Positions 10,199 to 21,860 of a DNA stretch of 64,000 nt are shown one piece after another. The notes beneath the pieces were generated by a model that saw only the letters and a program-made list of their open reading frames with translations, searched no databases and had not been told where the DNA came from. The DNA is from Dendrolimus kikuchii (taxonomy: Eukaryota > Arthropoda > Insecta > Lepidoptera > Lasiocampidae), in the NCBI GenBank assembly GCA_019925095.2, contig CM034408.1:4031001-4095000 (forward strand), written 5' to 3'. Each line of letters begins with the position of its first letter. The stretch's first letter is position 1. Made by a program: the position numbers and the translations under genes.

Positions 10199-10199
10199 G

Positions 10200-10325
10200 C
10201 CACCTATGATCAGAAGGCTCTCATATTTCACCCAACGAATGAACATTGCCATCCAGAGTGCTCTAATGCAGCCAGTAAGTCTTCTGGGTACACTCGCCTC
10301 TGGCAGAGATTTTTTCATAATAATA
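10200..10325 (+). pseudogene. LINE M C-terminal coding fragment
   Basis: Frame-shifted but clearly related to the M end at 16925: DQKALIFH, then RMNIAIQSALMQPVSLLGTL against QRISIAIQRGNVASLLGT. Followed at once by an antisense G-SINE. Confidence 0.6.
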
Positions 10326-10332
10326 ACCAAAC

Positions 10333-10475
10333 CAGTCCATAAACGTCCCACTTCTGGGCTAGGGCCTCCCGTTATAGGGGGACGAACAGTATACCCGCCA
10401 CGCTTGTCTAAGGCGGCTTGGTAGATTTGACACATCGGTTATATCGATGTGCAGGTGTCATCACGATGTTTTTTA
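10333..10475 (-). mobile_element. G-SINE 3' half
   Basis: Antisense match to the G body end: CCATAAACGTCCCACTTCTG, then CGCCACGCTTGTCTAAGGCG and ACACATCGGTTATATCGATG. Confidence 0.75.
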
Positions 10476-10950
10476 ACATAATATTTACATAGTCTATTAT
10501 CACTTATATATAATTTATTTTTAGTATTTAATTGTATTTCTTAAATTGAAAAATTGACAATTTATTTAATACCTAAGTCAACATAATGATAATAAAATGG
10601 ATTTTGACACATCACCTAAAATTGTTTTAGCAGATCTTAACTAAGCACTAATACACTCAAATTGTTTTACTCACACTAAGTATGCCGGATATATAGTATA
10701 TAGTACTAATAGTAAGTACGTAAATGTCCACTGTTTATACAACTTGTTAAGCGTCGTTAAGTGCAAAGTGCGTGAAAGCCTTGTTATGCTAATAGTGCCT
10801 TTTGAAGGTTTTAAATTTGTAAAGTAGAAATAGTTTCGACCATAAGTTTAAATACTTTTTAAATTAATGTATACTAATATGACCTATTACTTTACATGCG
10901 TTAAGCCAACATTCAAACAAATTTACTTTCAATTTTATGTCTACTTATAT
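10476..10950. other. Unassigned AT-rich block
   Basis: No recognised feature. Confidence 0.4.
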
Positions 10951-11045
10951 AGGAATTCAGAACGAAGCGCTTTGCATTTAGCTTCATCATACGCACCACA
11001 AAGGAGTGGAACTCGTTGCCGGAGTCCGTCTTTCCGGATACATAT

Positions 11046-11339
11046 TGTAATAGAAACGGAACGCGTCTGTCAACGTCATTTGACAGGCGCGTCAACCGTG
11101 ACGTACAGGAGTTTCATACCCCCCTCGCCGATTATTACATGGAGCCTCTCGACGCACGTATTATTAAGAGTTACAAATTAAGATACCTGATTGTGGATAA
11201 GACAATAAAACCATCGAAGACTGGAACATATCTTTTATTAACAACAATACATGGCGCAGTCGGTAGGATCCGAACCTTCGCTCCCAAAGGGAATCTGATT
11301 TGGATTCAGAATTATTTTTAATTTATTAACAACAATACA
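11046..11339 (+). mobile_element. LTR-retrotransposon remnant with tRNA-Ser primer-site sequence
   Basis: CATAT flanks it on both sides (11041-11045, 11340-11344). It begins TG and ends CA. A 206-bp unit (11046-11251) ends TTTATTAACAACAATACA and contains AATAAA at 11204. The same 18 bases recur at 11322-11339. Between them, TGGCGCAGTCGGTAGGATCC begins the complement of a serine tRNA 3' end including CCA. Reading: 5' LTR, primer-binding site, deletion, last bases of the 3' LTR. An alternative is a retroposed tRNA fragment with an 18-bp target duplication, but that does not explain CATAT and TG...CA. Confidence 0.65.
11252..11310 (-). other. Complement of tRNA-Ser 3' half, with CCA
   Basis: On the minus strand: variable arm, T arm with GGTTCGGATCC, acceptor end CCGACTGCG then CCA. 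Similarity continues back through the anticodon stem (TCTGA/TCAGA), about 59 nt, far more than the usual 18-nt primer site. There is no 5' half, so it is not a tRNA gene. Confidence 0.6.
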
Positions 11340-11520
11340 CATATAACCTGGGTATCTTCAAGTCCCGTGTGAATATGTACCTTCTAGGCAATCGTGCTCC
11401 ATCCTAGACCATATCTTTGCCCCACATAGGGCAAGATTCTGGTCAAACGCGAACCTATGCTACAATAAAAAAATAAAAAAGGTATATTATTTATTATGAA
11501 TATTTGTTGAGTTTCAATTG

Positions 11521-11625
11521 GGAAAGAAAGGTTGTAATTGAGGATAGAAAGATAAGGTGGTGTGGACATGTAGAGAGATCGATAAAAGGAGATAAACAAA
11601 ACAAGTGTATGACAATAGTCTGGTA
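11521..11625 (+). pseudogene. Short RTE-like LINE fragment
   Basis: Translation EDRKIRWCGHVERSIKGDK resembles the W-GH-R block near the end of RTE-type proteins, different from both B and C. Too short to classify. Confidence 0.35.
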
Positions 11626-11750
11626 GAATCAGTTCCAGTAGACCACGTCGTACTTACCGTGATAAAATCGCAAATTCTTAAATACGGTCAAGTAAAAAAC
11701 AGCACCACCACACCACAAGCTTGTATGTGTGATTAATAAAAGTCCATGAA

Positions 11751-11953
11751 CCCCTGGTCTAGAGTATGCCGCCATAACAACCTTGTGTTGTGTTCCGGCA
11801 TTAGTGACCAGGTTCCAGTCTCCTTTAAGAGAGCAGCAGCGCATTTGTAGCACCTTTGTTGTTGCAAATGTCCATAGGCGATGGTAACCGCTTTCCATCT
11901 AGTGGGCCGTCTGCCTGTCTGCTGAACTCCTGCAATAAAAAAATAAAAAAAAA
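11751..11953 (+). mobile_element. A element, 5'-truncated
   Basis: Starts at CCCCTGGTCTAGAGTATGCC and ends in an interrupted poly(A). Confidence 0.9.
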
Positions 11954-12094
11954 TGAAGCAAAAGTGTAACCAGTGGAGATCCCTAGTCTCTGTCTACCCG
12001 TATGGGTAACAGGCGTGATATTATATATATAATAGTCATATCAATTATTGAGTTATTAGTTTGTCCACGGAAATTTAAAGTTTGAATCACTAAT

Positions 12095-12310
12095 GTCTGG
12101 CTCTAGGATGGGATAGGAGTAATTGGATATAGGGAGGGGATTAGATAGAATATAGAAGATGAGATAGGAAGGACGGAACAAAAGGGATCAGAAAAGAGGA
12201 TTGGGACAAATGGGAGGAGGAGGAGCAAAGGGGAGGGGTGTGGGTTATCAGAACTCTCACTCATCGCACGAAACACAAGTAGCTCAAGGATAACCATTTT
12301 TTTTATTATT
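12095..12310 (-). mobile_element. Q-type LINE tail
   Basis: Antisense: purine-rich GGGATAGGAG... blocks then CAGAACTCTCACTCATCG and CGAAACAC. Compare sense copies at 42625 and 57975. Confidence 0.5.
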
Positions 12311-12987
12311 ATTAACATCTCTACGGACTCGAGTTCCGTACCCTTTTTTCTACTTAATTTCTATGAAAAATTTTAGAGTCCATACACGCTTATTGTTTAT
12401 TTTTGTTACTGTGTGTGACATTAATTTAGTGATTTTTATGTTGTGGTGTACCTTAAGAATAACTTATTATATTAATTTATTCTAATTTTAATACTAAACT
12501 TATACTAATGTAGACTCTGTTACATGCTAGTGTTGTGAGGAAGTGCATGTGCAGTGTTGGCCTTATATAGATATAAGGCCAATACTCATATATAGTCCTA
12601 TCTAGTGCAATGTGTGTTGTTTTTTTCTTTTCTGTGCCTGGGTTATTAATTTTTAGGCTCTTTGTGTGTCTTGGTTTGTTTGTGAAGTGTGCGTGTAATG
12701 CAATGCGATGGTAGTGCGCGTTGGTTTGAGTATGTGTATAAGTTTTATTGTTAGTAGGCTAACCATTTCGCCCTTCTTCTTCTTCAACGTCTGTGTATGC
12801 GTGGTATTACACCGGAAGAATTAGACCTAAAAACAAGATCAAGATAATGATTCTAGCATAGCTCTACCACGTCAAGAGTCAAGGTGTTGAGCATTCTAAA
12901 CAAACATGTTTGTGAGGGGGAATTAACGATAGTAGATAAAACGAAAGGTATGCCAAAATCCGTACCTCTACGGCAAACATATAATAA
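12311..12987. other. Unassigned block
   Basis: AT- and GT-rich; no gene or repeat recognised. Confidence 0.4.
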
Positions 12988-13264
12988 TATAATATCAGCC
13001 CATAAACGTCCCATTGCTGGGCTCGGGCCTCCCACTATAGAGGAACCGACGGTATATCCGCCACGATTTGACGTATCGGTTATTTCGATGTTCAGGTTTC
13101 ACCAGAAAAGTTTCTCTTAACGGTTGTCAGCGCGTGGTAATTGTAAAAATATGCACATTAGGTCAGAAAACTGCCTAAGTGGTACATGCGTACCGGCCAG
13201 CATTCGAACCAGCGTCCTTTGAGTTCGGGGCACATGCGCTGGCCGTTACGCTAACACGACTTCT
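12988..13264 (-). mobile_element. G-SINE, full length
   Basis: Antisense: CAGCCCATAAACGTCCCATT, body, GCATTCGAACC (box B with small changes) and ACGCTAACACGACT (box A side). Same organisation as 56709-57004. Confidence 0.8.
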
Positions 13265-13711
13265 ATGGCAAACATGCGTGATAAGAATTATGGATTGGCC
13301 CAACATTGGGACCCAACATCGATCACATATAAATACGACCATGACTCACCAGCTCAATCACATCCTGATTAAAATAGTCGACTTCCTCAAATCTAATATT
13401 GGCCACAAACGTCACTCGTCGCGTAATTACGATACACGAACAAAACGGTGGCATCTCCACTCGTCCCACGACACGTCCGAGCTTAACTTTTTCGTCTGTT
13501 TTATTGGTCTGCTATGATCACTGGCTGGCGTAGTGCCATTGGTGATTTCGACACTGTTAAGGGAAAGTTTTTTGATATCTATGATATAATAATATATAAT
13601 TATTGATCTTTCGCACTGAGCGTATGCTATATTCTGAAATTCCAATGCATCATAATGCTGAGTTGCCAACCTCGTTAACTAAAAACTCGATGTACAGCAT
13701 AAATGTAGGCA
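13265..13711. other. Unassigned block
   Basis: Chance open frames on both strands; nothing recognised. Confidence 0.4.
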
Positions 13712-13723
13712 TAAACATAATAA

Positions 13724-14475
13724 TGCGAATGCGAAGAAAACAAAGGTTATGGTGTTTGAAAGAGAAGAAACCAGAACGAATGCAAGAATAATGGTCGATG
13801 ATGTTATGCTGGAGCAAGTGGATGAGTTTGTATATCTTGGATTTGCTTTTAGCAGGGATGGAAAATACACCGCTGATATAGAAAGAAGAGTGAATTTGGG
13901 GAATAGTGTGAATGGAGCGTTAGGTAAACTTCTAGGCGCTAAGCACCTCAGCCAGAAGGCCCAGCTTGCCATACACAACGCGGTGCTGGTACCTACGCTC
14001 ACGTATAGAAGCAAGAGTTGGATATGGAAGAAAAGCGTGAAAGTAGAATAAACGCGGTCAAGATGCGAGCACTGCGCAAAATCTGCGGAGAGACGCTCGC
14101 GGACCGCGTTCGTAATACCGAAGTAAGAAAGAGAGTTGGTCTGAAAGAGAGTGTAGCGGTGAAGGTAAGGAAAGGAATGCTCCGGTAGTTCGGGCATGTG
14201 GAAAGAATGCATGATGAAAGAATAACTAAACAGATATACAATGCAAAAGTAGATGGATGCAGAAGTCGTGGAAGGCCACGACACACCTTCCATGATCAAA
14301 TTGATCATGTACTAGCAGAAGGTGATGTCAGGAGCCTTAAGAACAGACGAGCGTGCATGACAAGAGCTATGAATGTCAAAGAAGCAAGTGAGGTGTGTAA
14401 GAATAAGCCTAAATGGCGCTCTGTTGTTCGTGCCTACCTCGCAAGGGAGGTGGCGTGAAGTTATGTATGTATGTA
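13724..14475 (+). pseudogene. LINE B C-terminal half with stop and frameshift
   Basis: Corresponds to residues from about 155 of the 4252-5454 copy to the end. Coding is broken near 14035-14050 (a frameshift in the KKEHESR region) and by TAG at about 14186 in the WFGH block. TAAACATAATAA (13712-13723) and TAAATATAATAA (14476-14487) are a 12-bp target duplication with one mismatch. Older than the 4231 copy by its damage. Confidence 0.85.
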
Positions 14476-14478
14476 TAA

Positions 14479-15300
14479 ATATAATAAAACAATCGCGATT
14501 ACAAAGGGTTTCATATACGTGTGATGTAGGAGGTGCGCACTAAAAATCAGTGCTGTGTCGGACTACATTTCGGCACTACGTTATCAGGATAAAAAGAATC
14601 ATAAATTTTGACCTCTCCGATATAGCTCTGTGCCGAATTTTATATAAATCAATTCAGTAGTTCTTATGTAATGCTACAGAAGACAGATTACAGATTATGC
14701 CACTGTATTGATGTATTTATTCTCCTTAACCAATGAAAATCAGTGTGTGGCCCAATAAATAATTGTAAAAGAATTTGTAGGTACTTGTAACAAAATGTTT
14801 AATGTTTAAATAACCAGTATTGGTAATTTTTTTAAAGCAAGTTTGTATTTATATATATATGTTCCATACGTTTTTTTTTCGCAACCTTAAAAATTCTAGA
14901 ATTTTTACAAATGAAGGTACTTTCGGAATGCGTTTTTATTATCTCAGTCTGTACTCCACCTATTGCGTCAAATCGGTTAAGAATTTTCTTCAGTTTGGTT
15001 GTTTGAAAAAGATCGCTTTTTGCGATAAGGCTGCTTTTTGTTTTTCCAAAAAAATATTGTAGTTAAGCAGTTTTGTAATTACTAATGATCGCCAGTGGTC
15101 GAAATTCGACCATAATAATTTAAATTATAAATTTGAACATTATTAAGGTTATGTTGTCAAAGACTATGCTTCTTTAATCACAGATTTCGCCAAGGCTACT
15201 CTGAATGACTTTAACAATAAAAGAGTATATATGCGTCTGTGTGTCAAATACTGGTAGTGTGTGTAATGTTTTTTTATTGATTTAATGTATTTTTATGCAT
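14479..15300. other. Unassigned 820-bp block with D-like traces
   Basis: 14575-14680 has phrases like GATAAAAAGAATC and CAATTCAGTAGTTCTTATG, reminiscent of D repeats. The rest is unassigned. Confidence 0.35.
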
Positions 15301-15312
15301 AATTAAAAAAAA

Positions 15313-15490
15313 TTGATCGTGTACTAGCAGAAGGTGATGTCAGGAGCCTTAAGAACAGACGAACTTGCATGACAAGAGTTATGAATGTCAAAGAGGCAAG
15401 TGAGGTGTGTAAGAATAAGCATAAATGGCACTCTGTTGTTCGTGCCTACCCCGCAAGGGAACTGGCGTGAAGTTATGTATGTATGTATGT
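15313..15490 (+). mobile_element. LINE B 3' end fragment
   Basis: Last ~50 codons plus (TATG)n. ATTAAAAAAAA on both sides (15302-15312, 15491-15501) could be an 11-bp target duplication, but it is low complexity. Confidence 0.85.
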
Positions 15491-15539
15491 ATTAAAAAAA
15501 AATATAGCATTCGTCGTTTCTTTCTATATAAACTATAAC

Positions 15540-15667
15540 TGTGCGAAATTTCATACACCTCCGTCCGCGCAGTTTTCGAAAAAAGGGGTAGAAAGTTTTT
15601 GCTTCACGTATTAATACATAGAAGATTTATTTTGGTGACCAATAAAGTGTTATCTATCTATCTATTG
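15540..15667 (+). repeat. D-like trace followed by a Jockey-type tail
   Basis: GTGCGAAATTTCATACACC is D-like; GACCAATAAAGTGTTATC then (TATC)n is the J tail seen at 32485. Confidence 0.45.
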
Positions 15668-16134
15668 TATACATTTTTAATCCTGTAAATTTTTTGAAGT
15701 TCCCACAAGAAATCACTAATCATCCAAAAGGCTGCGTTGAATTAAATTAGAATATATCAAGAAACGATACTACATTTCAATCAGTCACACCATTAAGGAC
15801 GTTGATGAAATCTTTAATAAAATATTGCCAACATAAAAATTATTTATGACCATTCATATAACTCAAAAATTACAACCTAGGTGTGAGCTTATTAATACAC
15901 ATAACTTTGATGTTACGATGTAATCACGCGTGAAAAGTAATTATAAAAGTGATAATCTCATGTAATATTAATACTACTTAACGATTCCTAATAAAGTAAT
16001 TAAATAATTTACCAAGGTGAACAGCCTATCTCAAGCTGCATGACGACATTTATAGTTAAAGGAAACGAAACGCCTACCAGCAACGGGCACCAAGAATATT
16101 ATGGTGCGATTTTATTCAGAAGAAGAAGCAGAAG
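15668..16134. other. Unassigned block
   Basis: No recognised feature. Confidence 0.4.
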
Positions 16135-16449
16135 TTTTTTTTTATTGCAGGAGATCAGCAGACAGGCAGACGGCCCACTTGATGGAAAACGGTTATCATC
16201 GCCTTGGACATTTGCAACACCAAAGTTGCTACATATGCGCTGCTGCTCTCTTAAGGGAGACTGGAACCTGGTCACCACTAATGCCAGAACATAACTCAAG
16301 GTTGTTATGGCCACATACTTTAGACCAGGGGTGGTAGCCACCCAGTCGGGCAAATACCCTACCACCTGGCTGTGGGTTGTTAAGTCGCCTCTTACGACAG
16401 GCCGCCTGGCCGCAGGAAAATGTATTCTTTCTCCGTTCCTGCACGGATA
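16135..16449 (-). mobile_element. A element, full length
   Basis: Antisense copy, T run to GCACGGATAAAA. A MITE follows after 12 bases. Confidence 0.92.
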
Positions 16450-16461
16450 AAAAGTAATATT

Positions 16462-16816
16462 AGGGGCTCAATTCTGCTACTTCAAAATACGATTTCATTG
16501 CGCTGGTGTCAAGAATTGGTATTCTACTAAGTCCACGATATCTTCCCGATATCGTCGCGGCGGAATAATACTAGAAAAAGAAATGGTATTTATTACCTAT
16601 AGCAGAAATGGCGTTAGCCGAGATGAATATTGAAAAGCTATCATAATTTAAAAAAAAATATTTCGCGAATTTTACTTATAAATATTTATAAAGATAGAGG
16701 GGCATGCCAGTAGCACGCCATTGGAATTGACATAATAGCGAAGTCAGGTAAACCTACGATTGAAACGATAGTTAACGGCGATTTTCACGCGATAGTAATA
16801 GCAGAATTGGACCTCT
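16462..16816. mobile_element. 355-bp MITE
   Basis: AGGGGCTCAATTCTGCTACT at the left matches the reverse complement of the right end, AGAGGTCCAATTCTGCTATT, with few mismatches. No coding content; target duplication unclear. Confidence 0.5.
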
Positions 16817-16924
16817 GATGTGTGAATTTTCACCAAATTCATTACGCTACTACGACTTATATTGACTTATAAATTCTGTTCTAATATATAGAATTATTAG
16901 CTTTATCGGGAAATAGTCAAACGT

Positions 16925-17110
16925 CTGGTGGATGTCTCACGTGACCAAAAGACTGGTTTATACCTCGGACAGCGCATCAGCATTGCCATTCAGAGAGGCA
17001 ATGTGGCCAGTCTTTTGGGCACGTTTCCGACTGACAGCGGTCTAGAACTAGATTTTATACTTTAATTTTAGTTTGTATATATAGTTTATTTTTAGTTTAA
17101 GTTATTGTAT
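16925..17110 (+). pseudogene. LINE M C-terminal 46 codons and start of 3' UTR
   Basis: Clean reading to the stop at 17063-17065: LVDVSRDQKTGLYLG, then QRISIAIQRGNVASLLGT and LELDFIL. This is the best-preserved M end here; other copies at 10200, 45040 and 46000. The UTR is TTTAG-rich. The reverse transcriptase core is absent, so the clade stays open. Confidence 0.6.
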
Positions 17111-17460
17111 AGTTTAATTTATATCTTAATTATAAGTATGCTGGATGAAAGAGTTATACTTCTATCGTATAGAATTTAAATTCTATCGTTACAATTTTGA
17201 AGCTTTCTAGGTCTGAGTATTTGCTCGAAACTGCTAACATATCCATGTGTCAAAGGACTAACTCTAGAACGCCTTTCCTCAAATACAATCCACAATTCGT
17301 GTAAATTCGCGGAGGCGGACGACGCTCTTGCTCTATCTCCCTCGCACATCATCCGTCCCGCTCACACATTGTGCTATATATGGTATTAGCTAGTACTACT
17401 ACTAACTAGTTACCGTTTCCAAAATAAATGACTTCACATCAGCACTCGACAGTGAATATT
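17111..17460. other. Unassigned block
   Basis: Includes a short inverted pair CTATCGTATAGAATTT/AAATTCTATCG near 17163-17193; otherwise nothing. Confidence 0.4.
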
Positions 17461-17771
17461 ATCCGTGCAGGAACGGAGAAAGAATACAATTCCCTGCGGC
17501 CGGGCGGCCTGTCGTAAGAGGCGACTTAACAACCCACAGCCAGGTGGTAGGGCATTTGCCCGACTGGATGGCTACCAGCCCTGGTCTAAAGTATGTCGCC
17601 ATAACAACCTTGAGTTGTGTTCCGGCATTAGTGACCAGGTTCCAGTTTCCCTTAAGAGAGCAGCAGCGCATTTGTAGCAACTTGATGTTGCAAATGTCCA
17701 TAGGCGATGGTAACCGCTTTCAATCAAGTGGGCCGTCTGCCTGTCTGCTGATCTCCTGCCATAAAAAAAAA
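17461..17771 (+). mobile_element. A element, full length
   Basis: Sense copy. GTGAATATT before and ATGAATACT after are a weak target-duplication candidate. Confidence 0.92.
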
Positions 17772-19020
17772 TGAATACTACTTTCTGCCATCTGAAGCCA
17801 TTATCATTTGACCTCTACCTCTCGCTGCTACAATAGAAATTATTGAAATTATTCTTCAAACAACAATTAATACTTTGTCCATTTACGTTGTCATCATTAT
17901 CATCACCGTCTATCAAGTCAATAAGTAGTCACTGTAAGATACTGTGTAAACACTTGCGTCTTGCAAAGTTGCAGTTAAAATGGATTATGGAATGCGTATT
18001 GTAGTATTTATCAGTCTGTGTGCTGCAATTATTAAAGTGATACAACGCAAACATGCGGTCAAGTGAACTTACCGCGATTCGATAAATGATCGGAATAAAG
18101 GCATGTATAGAGCGGTTATTACTCTTAACAATTATTTGAATTGGTAATATACATGCGAGAGCTTTCCATGCGGCTACATCCGTGTAAATTGTAGCTCTGT
18201 ATCACGGGTAAATTAGTATTGTCCGAAATTAATAATTAATACTTTCGTCTTTGATCCCTTAAAGTCCCTTTAAATCAAATTAAGCGAAAATTAGGACATA
18301 TCTAAGACCGTAAAGAAATGATACGACATACACCGAAATAACATTGTTTACATACATATTAGTAATGATGGAGTTAAATAAGATTTCGTAAGCTATTAGT
18401 TACTTCTAATAGGTTAAAAATATCAGTTGGATGTAAAAAACTAACTTGTTATAATTTTTTATTCAACAATTACTGTTACTTCTACTGTTTTATTTTTAAC
18501 ACGAGGGTAATACACTGCAAACCATCGAAAGGAAGTAGTAATCATAAAACGAGTAATATTTAAAAAAAATTAGCTTTTCCATAAATTAAATAAAATCTGT
18601 TTAATCCACAACACAATTTAATTTTAATTATTTAACAAAAGTGAAAGGACGCCATCAAATCATCATTTTTATTGTTGTAGATGTCTAAATGTGAAAGTGA
18701 AGGAAATGTGAAATGAATAAAGTTACTTAAATTACGGTAACATAAATTGTTGGTACAATGAAGAAGAATAACATATTTAATTATGTATTCTACCTACATT
18801 CATTTATGACGATAAATAGATTACTGAGCTTAAAACAACTTTTTCTACTTATTGGTAAGACACCCAGATAGCTGACTACGTTGCCTCGTTGGAAATCCAT
18901 ACTGACCCATTGTCCGAGGTAAGCACTAACCTTCTGATCCCCTAAATGTTGATTAAAGATGTTGTAGGTGTTACTAGCACTGAAATTATGTTTACTGAGA
19001 AAAATTATTTACTTTTATTA
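17772..19020. other. Unassigned 1.25-kb AT-rich block
   Basis: No repeat, gene or RNA recognised. One of the larger unique blocks. Confidence 0.45.
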
Positions 19021-19346
19021 ATATTTTTTTTATTTATTTTTTATTTCATGAGTTCAGCAGACAGGCAGACGGCCCACTTGATGGAAAGCAGTTACCATCG
19101 CCTATGGACATTTGCAACACCAAAAGTGCTAGAAATGCGCTGCTGCTCTCTTAAGGGAGACTGGAACCTGGTCACTAATTCCGGAACACAACTCAAGGTT
19201 GTTATGGCGGCATACTCTAGACCAGGGGTGGTAGCCATTCAGTCGGGTAAATACCCTACCACCTGGCTGTGGGTTATTTTGTCGCCTCTTACGACAGGCC
19301 GCCCGGCCGCAGGAAATTGTATTCTTTCTCCGTTCCTGCACGGATG
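19021..19346 (-). mobile_element. A element, full length
   Basis: Antisense copy ending GCACGGATGAAAT; a PLE terminus follows within 15 bases. Confidence 0.9.
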
Positions 19347-19359
19347 AAATTAATTCGGA

Positions 19360-19415
19360 ATAACAAAATTCTAATAAATTATAGCGCTTAAAACCGTTAA
19401 AACGTAGTTTTATTA
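19360..19415 (+). mobile_element. PLE terminal fragment
   Basis: GCGCTTAAAACCGTTAAAAC then GTAGTTTTATTATT: the last ~50 bp of the PLE only. Confidence 0.7.
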
Positions 19416-20394
19416 TTTATTATATTAATTCTATATTAAATACTAGGTATAAGAATAACCACAGTGCCTCAATACATTTTTATGTTCGTGGCATAACTTG
19501 AACAATTAGGTGACACGATTGTAGTGCGCGGTTGTCGGCGCCGCGGTATGCAAATTATCAGTTGTTATTAGTAATAAGAGAGACGATGGACTCGCTATCT
19601 TTGATTCGTATGACTACTTGAGTGAAAGCGTTTTGTTTTTTCATTTTCTGCACGTATTTAACCGCTTTTAGGATTTTCTATCAATGTGGAAAAACTGAAC
19701 CATTAATGAAGTCCATCTGTCCGCGATGGATGGAACTAAATAAGAACACGTAGGTAGGTGAGTGTACGATATCAAAACCTAGCAAGTGCTATACAAGAAC
19801 TTTTACAACACAGCACAAAAAATGTCATGATCTTCATATTTTATTTAGCATAGAGTTCGTACAATTTTTCGCAAGCGCATGCCTAGCGGACAATGCATAC
19901 ATTCAATTAAAGAACAATGACAGTTGCTAGGGTTTAAAAGTGCGCTGCTGAGGTGACTTTCATATCAACTCAGACACTCTTTATCCTCTTACAAAGAACC
20001 CTTTTACAAAGATAAAAAGTTATGACGATGGCCGCGTTCCACATGAGACTCATAACGACCACTCTCGCGATCGCTTTTTTCCCGTTCCACTTGCTTACGA
20101 GCGTTTATAATCATAAACTCAAGTGGAGCGGAGTAGTTGATAATATTGATCATGAAATACATAAATGTCATTGGTTGATGTATGGTTGATTTGAAAATCG
20201 CACCTTTGTCAACGTATCAATAAAGAGAATTAGTGCTCTGTGGCCAGCATCTACTTCTTGACATGGGTCGTATGTGAACGTAGCGTGATCGGAAATTATG
20301 AGGTCATTGGTGACGTTTTCGCTACGACCATAACGACCGTGGTCGCTATGTGAATCAACCGAAGGAGCATTTAGGGCACGTAGCCGATATAAGC
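19416..20394. other. Unassigned block
   Basis: A possible but unconvincing MITE at 20028-20362 (see rejected list). No gene seen. Confidence 0.4.
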
Positions 20395-20470
20395 TATCTC
20401 TGTCTCAAGTTTCATTTAAATCCATTCAGTAGTTTTGTCCTGATTCTCTAACAGACAGACAAACGTTCTT
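20395..20470 (+). repeat. D-family 3' trace
   Basis: CAAGTTTCATTTAAATCC, ATTCAGTAGTTTTG and ACAGACAGACAAACG are D-family phrases; the end is cut by the A element. Confidence 0.45.
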
Positions 20471-20784
20471 ATCCGTGCAGGAACGGAGAAAGAATACAAT
20501 TTCCTGCGCCCGGGCGGCCTGCCGTAAGAGGCGACTTAACAACCCACAGCCAGGTGGTAGGGCATTAGCCCGACTGGATGGCTACCACCCCTGGTCTAAA
20601 GTATGTCGCCATAACAACCTTGAGTTGTGTTCCGGTATTAGTGACCAGGTTCCAGTCTCCCTTAAGAGAGTAGCAGCGCATTTGTAGCACCTTTCGTGTT
20701 GCAAATGTCCATAGGCGATGGTAATCGCTTTCCATCAAGTGGGCCATTTGCCTGTCTGCTGATCTCCTGAGATAAAAAAAAAAC
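20471..20784 (+). mobile_element. A element, full length
   Basis: Sense copy; its poly(A) abuts LINE B with no spacer. Confidence 0.92.
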
Positions 20785-21009
20785 ACAGATATATAATGCA
20801 GAAGTCGTGGAAGGCCACGACACACCTTCCATGATCAAACTGATCGTGTACTAGCAGAAGGTGATGTCAGGAGCCTTAAGAACAGACGAGCGTGCATGAC
20901 AAGAGTTATGAATGTCAAAGAAGCAAGTGAGGTGTGTAAGAATAAGCCTAAATGGCGCTCTGTTGTTCGTGCCTACCCCGCAAGGGAACTGGCGTGAAGT
21001 TATGTATGT
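20785..21009 (+). mobile_element. LINE B 3' end fragment, small internal deletion
   Basis: CAGATATATAATGCAGAAGT lacks the bases coding KVDGC present elsewhere. Ends at TTATGTATG with a very short tail. Confidence 0.85.
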
Positions 21010-21185
21010 CTCAAAGGCGGGCCCAGTGAATTATTCAACTTGTTTTTCTGTGATGGTGTAAAGTGCTTGCGGACTTGAATGTTCTACGTGCTATGTAAGT
21101 TATATGTATTCATATTTATTACTTTTTGAATACACAACAACGGACGCGCAAATTTGAACTATTTGCTAACCAGTGGTTTTATTCG

Positions 21186-21560
21186 GATGCCCAGATACAT
21201 TCCTTAAGTATTCTGTAAATCCGGGCATATACATACGACAATACAAACATACATACACTTATAGCATTAGGAATTATTATACACAATAGAAAAGTAATGC
21301 TTCTGAACCTGATTTTTAAAGCACGGTAAGGATTTGTTTTGTCTTATAGCATTAGGTAACTCATTCCAGAGACGCACAGCCTGGCCGGTGAAAGAGTTAT
21401 TATAAAACCAGAACATATGTGCTGGTGTATTTATTTTGTATGTAGTGGAGGGGCGCCAATTATGGGAGCTAGATACATAGATAAATTCAAAACGTTCCTT
21501 GAGGTAAGTAGAGAAGTAGTGGGTAGAAACAATCTATACATATAACAAAACTGTAGAGGT
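21186..21560 (-). pseudogene. Jockey-type LINE C-terminal fragment (subfamily 2)
   Basis: On the minus strand: YLKERFEFIYVSSSHNWR, then TPAHMFWFYNNSFTGQAVRL and WNELPNAI. The AVRLWNxLP block is the classic Jockey-type ending. Interrupted frames in the 5' part. Confidence 0.6.
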
Positions 21561-21609
21561 TGAATTTCTATACAATAAAAAAAAATGCTAAAAACCGAGG
21601 CAGGGGGAT

Positions 21610-21860
21610 GTAAGAAGTGAAATAAAACTTATTTAGATTTTTTCAATTTTTTTGTTTCTCTGTTTATATGTTTGTCTGTCTGTTAGTACCTTCTAATCTC
21701 CGAAACGACTGGACCGATTTAAATGAAATTTTGTACGGCGGTAGCTTATATCCCTGGTCAACATATAGGATACTTTTGATCCTGAAAAATTAAAGAGTTC
21801 CCGTGGCATAGTTAAAAAACCGCACCACGCCGACGAAGTCACAGGCATCAGCTAGCACTA
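21610..21860 (-). repeat. D-family repeat
   Basis: Antisense: CTGTCTGTTAGTACC, GGACCGATTTAAATGAAATT, then GCCGACGAAGTCACAGGCAT and CAGCTAGCAC (the CTAGC start). Confidence 0.65.

Larger units (their letters stand above)
10950..11475 (+). pseudogene. LINE N C-terminus and 3' UTR, split by an LTR element
   Basis: The first part translates to RTKRFAF...KEWNSLPESVFPDTY and stops matching at 11045; the frame resumes at 11345 with NLGIFKSRVN, then YLLGNRAPS and a stop. WNSLP...VFP...FKSRVN is a common non-LTR protein ending. Removing 11046-11339 with one copy of the 5-bp target repeat restores the frame, so the LINE is older than the insert. The UTR continues through ATAGGGCAAGATTCTGGTCA to an A-rich tail near 11475. 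Confidence 0.75.

Noticed and set aside
11252..11310. A tRNA-Ser gene
   Set aside because: Only the 3' half and a CCA are present, no 5' half or box A; better explained as primer-site sequence.
20028..20362. A MITE with TTCCACATGAGAC-like ends
   Set aside because: The inverted match is patchy and the repeated CATAACGACC words are direct rather than inverted; no target duplication.
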